A stretch of DNA of 45,037 bases from an uncultured Verrucomicrobiae bacterium (GTDB lineage Bacteria > Verrucomicrobiota > Verrucomicrobiia > Limisphaerales > AAA164-E04). The DNA lies in contig CALSPN010000035.1 in NCBI GenBank assembly GCA_943788245.1, positions 1-45,037 of the forward strand, written 5' to 3'. The position numbers were made by a program, and so were the translations under genes. Positions 26,808 through 35,200 of the stretch are shown piece after piece. The notes beneath the pieces were generated by a model. The model had not been told where the DNA came from. It worked only from the letters and a program-made list of their open reading frames with translations, and made no database searches. The stretch's first letter is position 1; each line of letters starts with the position of its first letter.

Positions 26808-27231
26808 GCCGTTCAACGCGCTGACCGCATGAAAAATGTAAAATACACTAGGAATTAAAATCATATACATTCAACTAAGAGGATGCCATTGAAGGGCGAC
26901 AGGAAGCGTTTTTCGATTCGCCTGAACAAGGGCTCGCAAGCAACCATGGGAATACTTGAAGTTGCCGGTGGTTCACTCGTCCTTGGCTTTCAGCGCAGGG
27001 AAACCCTTTTAAAGATTGGTGAAGCCCCGTGCCCGCAAGTTATCAACTCCGAGAAAGTCGAAGAAAGGGTTTACACGCAGACTTTGACGGCTTGCATGGA
27101 AGATCGATGCAAGCGATTGCGAGTCTCTGTGGGATATCCCGAACACCAATGACGGCACAGGACGCCTGACTATAATCATATAATCTATTTGAAAATTTCC
27201 AGGAATCACCGATCTTCTGATTCAACAAGAG
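26808..27231. other. Gap without a convincing gene
   Basis: An 89-codon plus-strand frame at 26883-27152 lacks any recognisable motif, ribosome-binding site or plausible composition. No attC, repeat or RNA gene is seen. It fits the picture of decayed cassette DNA. Confidence 0.4.
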
Positions 27232-27606
27232 ATGAAAGCACTGATCTACTCAACCACCTTCGTTTTCCTGCTGGCGACAAGCGTAATGGCTAAAAGAAAC
27301 GCGCCAGAGAAAGTTTCAGCCATTCAGACCAGCGAAGCGGTATTCTCCGTGCCTCACTTTACCAAGGGCGATCGCCCCCAAAACGGAGGCTTCATCGAAG
27401 CGCACCATCCCAAAACCAAGAAACTGCTGTGGCGGATTCTGGTCTACAAGACACACTACAACCCAGCATTGGAGAAGGATGTTCAGGATGTATTCATCAC
27501 AAGCCTTTCCTTCGATAAAGTTCACAATCTGTTGATCATGGCTGATGAAAATTCGAGAGTGTTTGTTCTCAATTTGACCACAAAAAAGGTAACTCAAATC
27601 CATTGA
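27232..27606 (+). CDS. Small secreted protein, PVC orphan family
   Basis: A 124-aa exported protein with signal peptide IYSTTFVFLLATSVMA. The mature part has a regular beta pattern (NGGFIEAHHPKTKKLLWRIL, VQDVFITSLSFDK, LLIMADENSRVFVLNL) resembling one or two propeller-like blades. I believe similar short proteins occur in PVC genomes, without assigned function. ATG 27232 follows AAGAG. It is the best-preserved gene between the attC and the tetra-helix membrane gene at 28871. Confidence 0.7.
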   Translation: MKALIYSTTFVFLLATSVMAKRNAPEKVSAIQTSEAVFSVPHFTKGDRPQNGGFIEAHHPKTKKLLWRILVYKTHYNPALEKDVQDVFITSLSFDKVHNLLIMADENSRVFVLNLTTKKVTQIH

Positions 27607-27681
27607 GTTGAAGATGACTAGATAGACGAAATATTCTCTACTTTTAGGTGCAACTATCATTCTCTTGGGTCCGAAGATATC

Positions 27682-28032
27682 TTGGCTCGATCACCCTCGA
27701 AAACCAAAATAGCGTTAAGGTTCCATCTCTACCATGACAGGCATGAGGAGACGGATCTGCTGCTGCACGCTCCTGGCGCAATCAATGTGGCTCATGACGG
27801 AGCGCTGACGCTACCAGACCACAACGTAAATTCGATGGTGGCTCAATCGGAGCGCCTTCTTTTCGCGATAGGCGGCGGAAGGCTTGAAAACGGTGATGCC
27901 GATATGATTGCACTTGGGCACGATACTAGAGGAATCTTGCACTCCTCACCGGTGGCGCTCTACCTGGGTTACGGGGATGAATTGATTCGGTTTGGAGGTA
28001 AAGTCAGCATCAAACACGTTGACGTTCATTGA
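27682..28032 (+). CDS. Uncertain open frame
   Basis: 116 codons opening with TTG, with no ribosome-binding site and no recognised family. The C-terminal half (LLFAIGGGRLENGDADMIA, GILHSSPVALYLGYGD) has fairly natural composition, so it could be a fragment of a decayed gene. The region from 28033 to 28318 holds nothing I can identify. Confidence 0.25.
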   Translation: MARSPSKTKIALRFHLYHDRHEETDLLLHAPGAINVAHDGALTLPDHNVNSMVAQSERLLFAIGGGRLENGDADMIALGHDTRGILHSSPVALYLGYGDELIRFGGKVSIKHVDVH

Positions 28033-28318
28033 ACAAATGTAGCGATTGTTCGCGCGGTGTGCGCAGAAAGAATGAAGGTATTCCCCAGAAATTCCATCCT
28101 TTCAAACTGCGGCAGTTACTTTACCGCAGGTGCATACAAACTTAGCTGATCAAGCAGAACATTATCTCTCAAAGCAAGAAGCATAAACTGTGGCGTGGGC
28201 AGAATACGGTAGTGCATGCGAGATTACCTTAATAGAGGCCCGAACTCCCACATCCACCGAAATTACCTCTCATCAAATACCGTTGCAAACCCGTCATATT
28301 TCATGAAGGGTTCTTCCA

Positions 28319-28631
28319 ATGAAAAGACACGTCATGATACTGAACTGCGTTGTATTTGTTTGTTTCACTCTTGCCTTTACCGGATGCTCTGACAGCATAC
28401 AGCGGCAAGCACACCAGCAGACAATTCGCTTGCGCGTCGAACACTGAGAGGGTCCTTCGATCTTTACTACACCATCCAGACAGATCCCTCAACAAACCGC
28501 AGGAACAGGTTCCATACCGGAAAAAGTAAGTGCCATGCACTTTTAACGAAAACTATATAGTCATTGAAGACACTGAATCGGGGGGGCGGCTTTTTCCAGT
28601 TGATATGATCAAAGAATTCAGGTGGAAGTAA
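28319..28631 (+). pseudogene. Broken small lipoprotein gene
   Basis: ATG 28319 opens a clear lipoprotein signal (VFVCFTLAFTGC, Cys23) but the frame stops at 28445-28447 after 42 codons. Downstream, other frames look coding: GSFDLYYTIQTDPSTN and later NYIVIEDTESGGRLFPVDM ending at 28631. Length suggests an original protein of about 104 aa. More than one shift is needed, and a G7 run at 28580-28586 is one suspect. Function unknown. Confidence 0.4.
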
Positions 28632-28870
28632 AAGCTGACATCGACCCTGAGGCCTGATCTTTTGCGCGTTCCAATCGTTATGAACAAGCCATCATCCACC
28701 CGGAGGGCAGAACATGCCTCGCATCGGCCGCACAATAACCTGAGGACAATGGATTCTATTAAATTTTCAGATAGAGGCTCTACAATCGATTGAATGGCGT
28801 GTCTGATAAAAAGTTTTGGTGATTATTGATATTCCGCATTTTGAACGAACCCACCGGAAATAAATACTTT

Positions 28871-29422
28871 ATGAAAAAAATATCGGCTACCTACCCTATC
28901 TTATTCGAGCTCATTGGACTGATCGCAGTGATTACCTATGAGATCGCTCGTTTTAACCAGCCTAATGATAAGGACGTGATCCTCGTCGGTGGGGTGGCCG
29001 CACTTCTGTTGTACCTTCCAGCTGTCATTGCAACAAGCATTCTGCACTACAGATGCTGGAAAGAGATACCTGTGGATGTTGCCCGAACAACTCCGGGTAT
29101 GGCGGTCGGTTTGCTGTTCATTCCGTTCTTTAATTTTTACTGGTATTTCGTTTCGTATGAAGGCCTGGCTGAAGACTGCGCCAAGGCAATGGGCTCGAAA
29201 GAAAGCTCACGAGGATTAGGGATTACCCTTGGTATTCTCTCTATCACCGGGTGGAGCTTTTTTGCGCTCATCCCATTGGTGCTTATTCCACTTGGAATCG
29301 CATATTTTGTCATTTGGTTATTGTATAGCCTCAACATGGTCGCGGTTGCGAATGCATTGGCGGGCAGAGAATCACTACAAGCTTCGAACTCGGCAGAAAA
29401 AGATATAGATCCTGACGCCTGA
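28871..29422 (+). CDS. Multi-pass membrane protein (DUF4328-like)
   Basis: A 183-aa integral membrane protein with four hydrophobic helices (FELIGLIAVITYEIA, VGGVAALLLYLPAVIATSI, AVGLLFIPFFNFYWYFV, then a long ALIPLVLIPLGIAYFVIWLL region). Motif VGLLFIPFFNFYWYF resembles the 'FIPxxNLxxPF/YWxF' segment of DUF4328 and related small membrane families. ATG 28871 was preferred over one 15 codons upstream because it begins MKKISATYP directly before the first helix. Its role is unknown. Confidence 0.7.
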   Translation: MKKISATYPILFELIGLIAVITYEIARFNQPNDKDVILVGGVAALLLYLPAVIATSILHYRCWKEIPVDVARTTPGMAVGLLFIPFFNFYWYFVSYEGLAEDCAKAMGSKESSRGLGITLGILSITGWSFFALIPLVLIPLGIAYFVIWLLYSLNMVAVANALAGRESLQASNSAEKDIDPDA

Positions 29423-29584
29423 ATCGGCTTTTCTTAAAATCATCGCGACCGTTCAACTACCGCTTCAAAACTGGATGACCCGATCCGTTTCAAAAGATGC
29501 AAAGCGCTGGCCTTAAACTGGCCGTTTAGTAGGAAGAGTGAGTATTTAAAACATGCAATTTCTTTCACAAAGCGGTTTGGAAAT

Positions 29585-30013
29585 ATGAAATTAATTCGGC
29601 TGTTCCAAACCCTACTCCCGTTTTTAATGATCACCTTCTTATTGTGCGGGTGTGGTCAAAATGATTGGCAAACGAGCGATAAAGTCGAGATTCTCAGCGA
29701 ATCCAAATCTCCGCATGGAGATTACATCGCCACGGTCTTTTCGTGCGCAGGTGGGGGAGCAGCGGGATACACCTACACCAACGTCAACCTCCGGAAAAAA
29801 TCGCAGGATTTCAGCCAACGGGACTTTCTTTTAGGTGAGCACCTCTGGCACAGCTTCAGTGAAATCTCAGTGGATTGGAAAGATTCAAGGACCCTGAGCG
29901 TGTCCTGCAGATGGGTGAGCGACAACTCAAGTCACAAGACCCAGAACGGAAATAGAGTTCCCGAAAAAGATGGTGTGAAGGTCCATTACACCTTGCTCGA
30001 AAGTAGTCAGTGA
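29585..30013 (+). CDS. Small lipoprotein, unknown function
   Basis: A 142-aa lipoprotein with lipobox LLCGC (Cys23). The mature region (SKSPHGDYIATVFSCAGGGA, TYTNVNLRKKSQDF, ISVDWKDSRTLSVSC) resembles DUF5412-like small domains in which a 'SPDGKY.A.v....GGGA..g' block is followed by a 'W.d..tL.v.y' strand; I offer that only as a similarity. The final residues predict a beta-strand. It stands alone on the plus strand, 162 bp after the preceding gene. Confidence 0.68.
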   Translation: MKLIRLFQTLLPFLMITFLLCGCGQNDWQTSDKVEILSESKSPHGDYIATVFSCAGGGAAGYTYTNVNLRKKSQDFSQRDFLLGEHLWHSFSEISVDWKDSRTLSVSCRWVSDNSSHKTQNGNRVPEKDGVKVHYTLLESSQ

Positions 30014-30425
30014 GCATCATTGGGTTTCGATTCATCGAAGGTTTTGCTCGTTCCATGTCCGTTGTTAAGCATTGTCATTAAGGAATGAGTACAGAACGGA
30101 GTGGAAGTCAGTCCCTCTACTGCCTGATGTGCGAAAGACCAAACTCCTTCTTAATCCGGCTGCTTTCGTTTGATCCATCAAGCGCTTCTTGGGATTCCAA
30201 TTGAATGCCACCTTGATTTTCAATATTTCTGTCCTGATATCGGAGCCAGTGGGCATTTGTTGGATATCATATCGCACATGAAAACATACCAAATTCCCAG
30301 CCCCTGAATTGAAAAAAGACAATTTTCCATTTTTAAAAATTTTCGCAAGGAATATGCTAGACCGGTTTAAATCGCTTAGCGATTTAGGACCGTCGAGGAT
30401 ATCAGCCAAAAACATTTTTATCACT
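30014..30425. other. Gap without a gene; contains a hairpin
   Basis: No conserved protein was found on either strand; a minus-strand frame at 30065-30445 has no motif and crosses the sulfotransferase start. A plus-strand frame continues upstream from the sulfotransferase (to 30309) but its sequence is unlike the family. The end of the gap holds the hairpin listed separately. Confidence 0.4.
30368..30386. repeat. Short hairpin upstream of the sulfotransferase
   Basis: TAAATCGC (30368-30375) pairs perfectly with GCGATTTA (30379-30386) around a 3-nt loop, 39 bp before the ATG at 30426. No T-run follows, so it is more likely an operator or leader hairpin than a terminator. Confidence 0.35.
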
Positions 30426-31325
30426 ATGACCGCTTTGCCGATCAAAACCCGTGAACTCCAGAGTCATCACTTTGATTCGACCATTTGGAATGACTTCGTT
30501 TTTCGCGATGACGACATTATCATTGCGACCTACGCAAAGTCAGGCACGACGTGGGTCCAGCAAATTGTATCGCAGCTATTGTTCAAGGGTGAGGCAGGTC
30601 TCCCAGTTGCTGAAATGTCTCCCTGGATGGACCTGCGCTTACCTCCAAAGGAGGTAAAACTTCCACTCGTCGCCGCGCAGACTCATCGAAGATTTATAAA
30701 GACCCATCTGCCTGTTGACGCACTGGTGTTTTCGAGTAAGGCCAAATACATCTATATCGGGAGAGACGGTCGGGATGTTGTTTGGAGTATGTTCAATCAT
30801 CACTTGAATGCGAACGAATCATGGTATGAGGCGCTGAATAACACTCCGGGGCGGGTAGGGCCTCCCATCGAAAGACCCCCCAAATCCGTTTTACAATATT
30901 TTCAGGAATGGCTGGATCAGGATGGTTATCCTTGGTGGTCTTTCTGGGAGAATATTCGTTCCTGGTGGGAAATCCGAAATTTGCCGAATGTTTGCATGCT
31001 GCATTTCGAAAATCTGAAAGTAGATATGCCCGGAGAAATCCGTAGAATCGCAGAGTTTCTGGATATTTCGATCGATGAAGAATGCTGGGAGGATATCCTA
31101 CGTCACTGCAGCTTCGACTACATGAAGGCGAATGCCACAAAAAGCGTGCCTCTGGGTGGAGCGTTTTGGGATGGAGGCGCACAAGTTTTCATCCACAAAG
31201 GACAGAACGGACGTTGGCGCGAGGTCCTCAGCAAAAGTGAAAGCAAGAAATACGAACGCATCGCGCAAGAGGAGTTGACCGGAGAATGTGCACACTGGTT
31301 GGCGCACGGAGGCGAACTGCGCTGA
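30426..31325 (+). CDS. Sulfotransferase (PAPS-dependent, Sulfotransfer_1 type)
   Basis: Cytosolic-type sulfotransferase, 299 aa, transferring sulfate from PAPS to a hydroxyl or amine. The 5'-phosphosulfate loop TYAKSGTTWVQQI (35-47), the FIKTHLP block, the 3'-phosphate motif YIGRDGRDVVWSMFNHH and the closing F-x-x-K-G-x-x-G-x-W (FIHKGQNGRWREVL) are all present. ATG 30426 places the PAPS loop at the usual distance from the N-terminus. The frame is intact. The acceptor is unknown. In the same neighbourhood as a sulfatase (43.3 kb) it hints at both adding and removing sulfate. It could have arrived as a cassette-like gene. Confidence 0.9.
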   Translation: MTALPIKTRELQSHHFDSTIWNDFVFRDDDIIIATYAKSGTTWVQQIVSQLLFKGEAGLPVAEMSPWMDLRLPPKEVKLPLVAAQTHRRFIKTHLPVDALVFSSKAKYIYIGRDGRDVVWSMFNHHLNANESWYEALNNTPGRVGPPIERPPKSVLQYFQEWLDQDGYPWWSFWENIRSWWEIRNLPNVCMLHFENLKVDMPGEIRRIAEFLDISIDEECWEDILRHCSFDYMKANATKSVPLGGAFWDGGAQVFIHKGQNGRWREVLSKSESKKYERIAQEELTGECAHWLAHGGELR

Positions 31326-31400
31326 TCAACTCGTGGAATCACGTCTTAGTGTCCTGTGCACCGATCCAGTAAAGACGTCAGAAATTAAGGAACCTGTTAG

Positions 31401-31856
31401 GTGGTATTGGAAAACAACAAGAAATTGAAAATTAGCTTCAGGGTAGATGCTCTTTTCATGGTGGGTTTAATCATCATCGTAGGTATATTATTCGTTACCA
31501 ACCATCTAAAAGAGATTCCCTGCAGCCTTGAGTACAACGGAACCCATACCTTCTCAATCGGCAACCATGAAATCACAATTGAAACAATATCACATGGAGA
31601 GGAAGGGCCTGCCGAGGTGGTCATATCCGGTAAACATTTCCGAGAAGTCCTGGACTCTCTTTCCAATCAGGATCTTTACATGAATGTCAGACCGGCATCT
31701 GTGTCATGGAAAAAAATCGATAGCAAGCGGGGGCGAGATCTGTTGATCTGGAGACCCGATGGACCGACGGGCCAGCATCACACCGCCTCCGTATATTTAT
31801 CCAGCGATGACGGAAAACTTCATAAGCTGATACCACCGCTTAAAAGAGGACAGTAA
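31401..31856 (+). CDS. Single-pass membrane-anchored protein, unknown
   Basis: A 151-aa protein with an N-terminal anchor (VGLIIIVGILFVTNHL, about residues 21-36) and an extracytoplasmic beta-rich domain (TFSIGNHEITIETISHGEE, EVVISGKHFREVLDSL). The start is GTG 31401, preceded by AAGGA at about 10 nt; no in-frame ATG would keep the anchor intact. No family is recognised. It is the last plus-strand gene of the accessory tract. Confidence 0.6.
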   Translation: MVLENNKKLKISFRVDALFMVGLIIIVGILFVTNHLKEIPCSLEYNGTHTFSIGNHEITIETISHGEEGPAEVVISGKHFREVLDSLSNQDLYMNVRPASVSWKKIDSKRGRDLLIWRPDGPTGQHHTASVYLSSDDGKLHKLIPPLKRGQ

Positions 31857-32277
31857 ATCCTCTCAACCCTCTACGGACAGATATCAAAAGTGTGGATCTG
31901 GAATGGTGACACAGCACAGGGCCAGACTCTACTTCGAAGAAAGTAAGCCACACACAATTTCAGAAAAACATGTTGTCATCGGAAGCACCGAATCTGCTGA
32001 TCAACTTTTTCAATGTCCTTGATTTACCACATCCAAAAAATGGCATCAATAGCATTGGCTTCAATGCTCCCAAAGTATTCCAGCCAAAGATTTCGAGAAA
32101 CCTCCAAGGATGCTGGCTGATAAAAAGTAATATGAAATCCAGAGAGTATGGGATCGTGCCTGTCATTCTGTTGATTCAAAGCAAACGACATGATCGAAAG
32201 AACCCTTGAGGACATCAGGTTTGGTTATATGCGGGAATGTGAAAGATCATGTTCCCCTGAAACACGGGCAAGGTTAT
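31857..32277. other. Convergent intergenic gap, no gene seen
   Basis: About 420 bp between a plus-strand gene and the end of the minus-strand giant gene. Short frames on both strands lack motifs. No strong terminator is seen; CCCTGAAACACGGG at 32257-32270 is only a 3-bp stem. Nothing else is recognised. Confidence 0.4.
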
Positions 32278-35200
32278 CTATGGGGCAGCATTAATCCTTC
32301 GAATTTGAAAAAAGCGCATTGGATACTCCATGGACGCCTTCACTTCAAACAAAAGCCTCCCATTTGAGGGCTCCTGATTCCTACTTTGCGAAAGGTGCCA
32401 TTCCTCAAGCTGCAGGTCTTCAGTAACAAACAGCCCGAAGAGTCCGCTCACGGGCACAGAACATTCAATCATAATTCTGTCACCTTCTACTGTAATGTTG
32501 GGAACGAGACGCTCATAGAAATAAAGCTCTGAGTGCTGCCCCGGTGACCCACCTATTTTCTCACTGGTTTTCCAATAGGTTGCTTCATTGGGATTGTCCC
32601 CATCCTCCACTGCAATCAAGGTATAACCTGATCCATCACCACTCTCAAAAACTGAATCGCCATCATCATACGAAAAATCAATCAAAATCTGATTCTCGCT
32701 ATCCGCCAATGCGACCCTTTCTCCACTATTGGAAAAATTACCGGTAAATTCGCCCGCGATGGGCAACCCTTTTCCGTAACGCATCTCAAAAGCAACACGG
32801 TTTTTCACCACCAACAGCGACGCGCCAGGCGAAAGGCGGCTCATTGACGATTGGGTAAAATCAAAATCCACGCCATCTACAAACCGTGCCCCATCCAATA
32901 AAAATGTCGTCGTTCCCGGGTTATGAATTTCTATAAATTCAAATTCATCTCCATCTAGATATCCGAATGCCATTTCGTCGAAAGAAGGATCCTCGGGGTG
33001 GAAGTTTAATTCACTCACCATGACACGCGGGTTACCAACCACATAGGTCGCCTCACTCAAGGCACTCCATTCCGAACCTGAAAGTGTCCTGGCTTTGACC
33101 GTCGTCAGATCATTTAGAAGGATAGGGGTTTCATAAATGCGCGAGGCAGGTTGTTCTCCAATAATTTCCCGCTGACCGACCATCAACTCCGCATCGATCA
33201 GGAAATCCGAACTCACGCTGGAAACATTGAGCCCTTGAATGGCTAATAAATTGGTTCCTGCATGCAAATGAGAAATGAATCCACTGATATCAAAATCCTG
33301 AAACTGAACAGCGACAGAGTCATCATGCGTCCCAGTGGCAAAAGAGTTCCATTTCAACATCTCGGGAGCATTGGATGAGGCGATATTGACGCCATTGAGG
33401 AAAGCCTCGAATCCGTCGTCATAACGCATCCTTAACAACATCAGGTTTGTCTCTTCGTTGATCTGGGATCCTGTTTCAAATTGGATACGAATGAAAACCG
33501 AACCGTTTTGACCCTGCATGGAATCCGTCACGTCCATTCCAATGAATTCCCCATAGTCATTCCCGGTGTCGTAGCCAATGCCTCCCACCCCGAGCATCCA
33601 TGCATCATCAACAAAATTCACATCCTCGTACCAATCAGAGCCAAATGCATCACCACCATTGTGCGCACCTGGCACCAAAACGCGTTTTGGGGTGGAAGTA
33701 TCAAGCAGGTCGAATCGGCTTATTACATTCGACTGCAATCGACTGCGAGGATCGGTCTCATCCAATGTATAGAAAATTGCTCCACCTTGTGCGGTCATTG
33801 ACAAGTTGAAACCAGCATCCACGTTCCCACCAGTATGATTGAACACAGGAGCAACAATTCTTGGGTAAAGGCCAGCTCGGCGTAATTGCTCCAGCACGAT
33901 TGCTGATCTTCGTGGGAAATAATTAGTAAGCAACTTGTCTCGTTCTCGACTCCAATCATCCCAGGTAAAGGGGCTCTCGACCAACTGATCACCCCAGCGA
34001 GCTGACTCCCCCACAATCGCCCTTTCAATCTGGGCTGCAAGTTGCGCAAATCTTGATGCTGGAACGTTGTTTTCAGGCTCCACCATGGACCATTGTGGTT
34101 GGTCTGGATTGACGAAAAAGCTACCACCATTGAAAAAGTGATGCTGAACCCTGTCGGCGAACCAAAGACGAAAATCTGGATTGTTTTTCAAGGCTGCATA
34201 AGGTCGGGCCACAGAGGAGTCCACCCCTGTTCGATCCGTATTCAGATCGGAACCCATGCCCATGGATGTTTCTGTATCCCATGGGTAAAATGTAAAACCT
34301 TCATCACCTTCTCGATCCCGACCTACCCAGAAATTACGGCCCGGCCAATCCTGATTTCCCATGTAAAAATTCAAAATGCAGTAATCGATGAGATTCCTGA
34401 CATCCAGCAGGTTTTCCATCGAAGGATCCCTGATTCCATCGGGACCTTTACCCTGAATCTTGTTGAACAGCTTTTCCGGTTCCATTCCAGAATCAAGGAT
34501 ATCGAGCAATCGATTCCAGGCATCCCTGTTTCCATCGGGAGCAGAATCCTGATTCAAGGCGTCCCAGTTGTCCTTGTCGCCTCCGTGATAGCTAGAGGAA
34601 AAGGCTGCATCCGGGCGTTCTACGAGATTATAAAGCCCCCAATAGATACCATTCAGATAGAGGTGAACAAAGTTTGTATGGGATGCCTCCATGCCCATCG
34701 CTCTTGCTGTTTCCATTGCAAAAGCGTCGCGAATGTAGAGGGCACGCGCTCCGCCGTATGGCCAGGCATCGTTTCCGTTGGCTCGAAGAACGACATTATC
34801 AAATGAATCGGTCGCATCGGGACCGAACAGTGGGAAATTCAGCTTTGAAGCACCATATTGCCCCCGAAATACCAGTCGGAAGGATTTCTTCAAAGTCAGA
34901 TTGAACTTTCTGAAAGCACCTCCCTGTATTCTCAGCCCTGCATTCTCCTGAAATCCCTTGCGTCCATTTTCAGGATAAATGAGCTCAACCGAAACCGGCT
35001 TTTCCCAAGCTTCACCACGACTACCTGAATTGGTATAGATACCCCTGGTCCCGAATAACGCGTCCGCATCCATGACAAGCGACATGGAAGGAAGAGAGAG
35101 CAGATCGTCTTGAATCGTTTTTTTGTATCGCCCGTCAAAGCTGTCACGACCTTGAATACCCACAACACGGTTGTCCAGGCCGTAGTCAGCTGTCTGGGAT

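Noticed and set aside
26883..27152. 89-codon plus-strand frame
   Set aside because: No ribosome-binding site, no hydrophobic or catalytic motif, and composition unlike a real protein.
30065..30445. 126-codon minus-strand frame antisense to the sulfotransferase leader
   Set aside because: No recognisable motif; overlaps the start of a certain gene and lacks a start signal.
31395..31401. GTTAGGT, a perfect match to the attC R' consensus just before the gene at 31401
   Set aside because: No complementary R'' (ACCTAAC) or L boxes between the preceding stop at 31325 and this site; a 7-base match alone is expected by chance.
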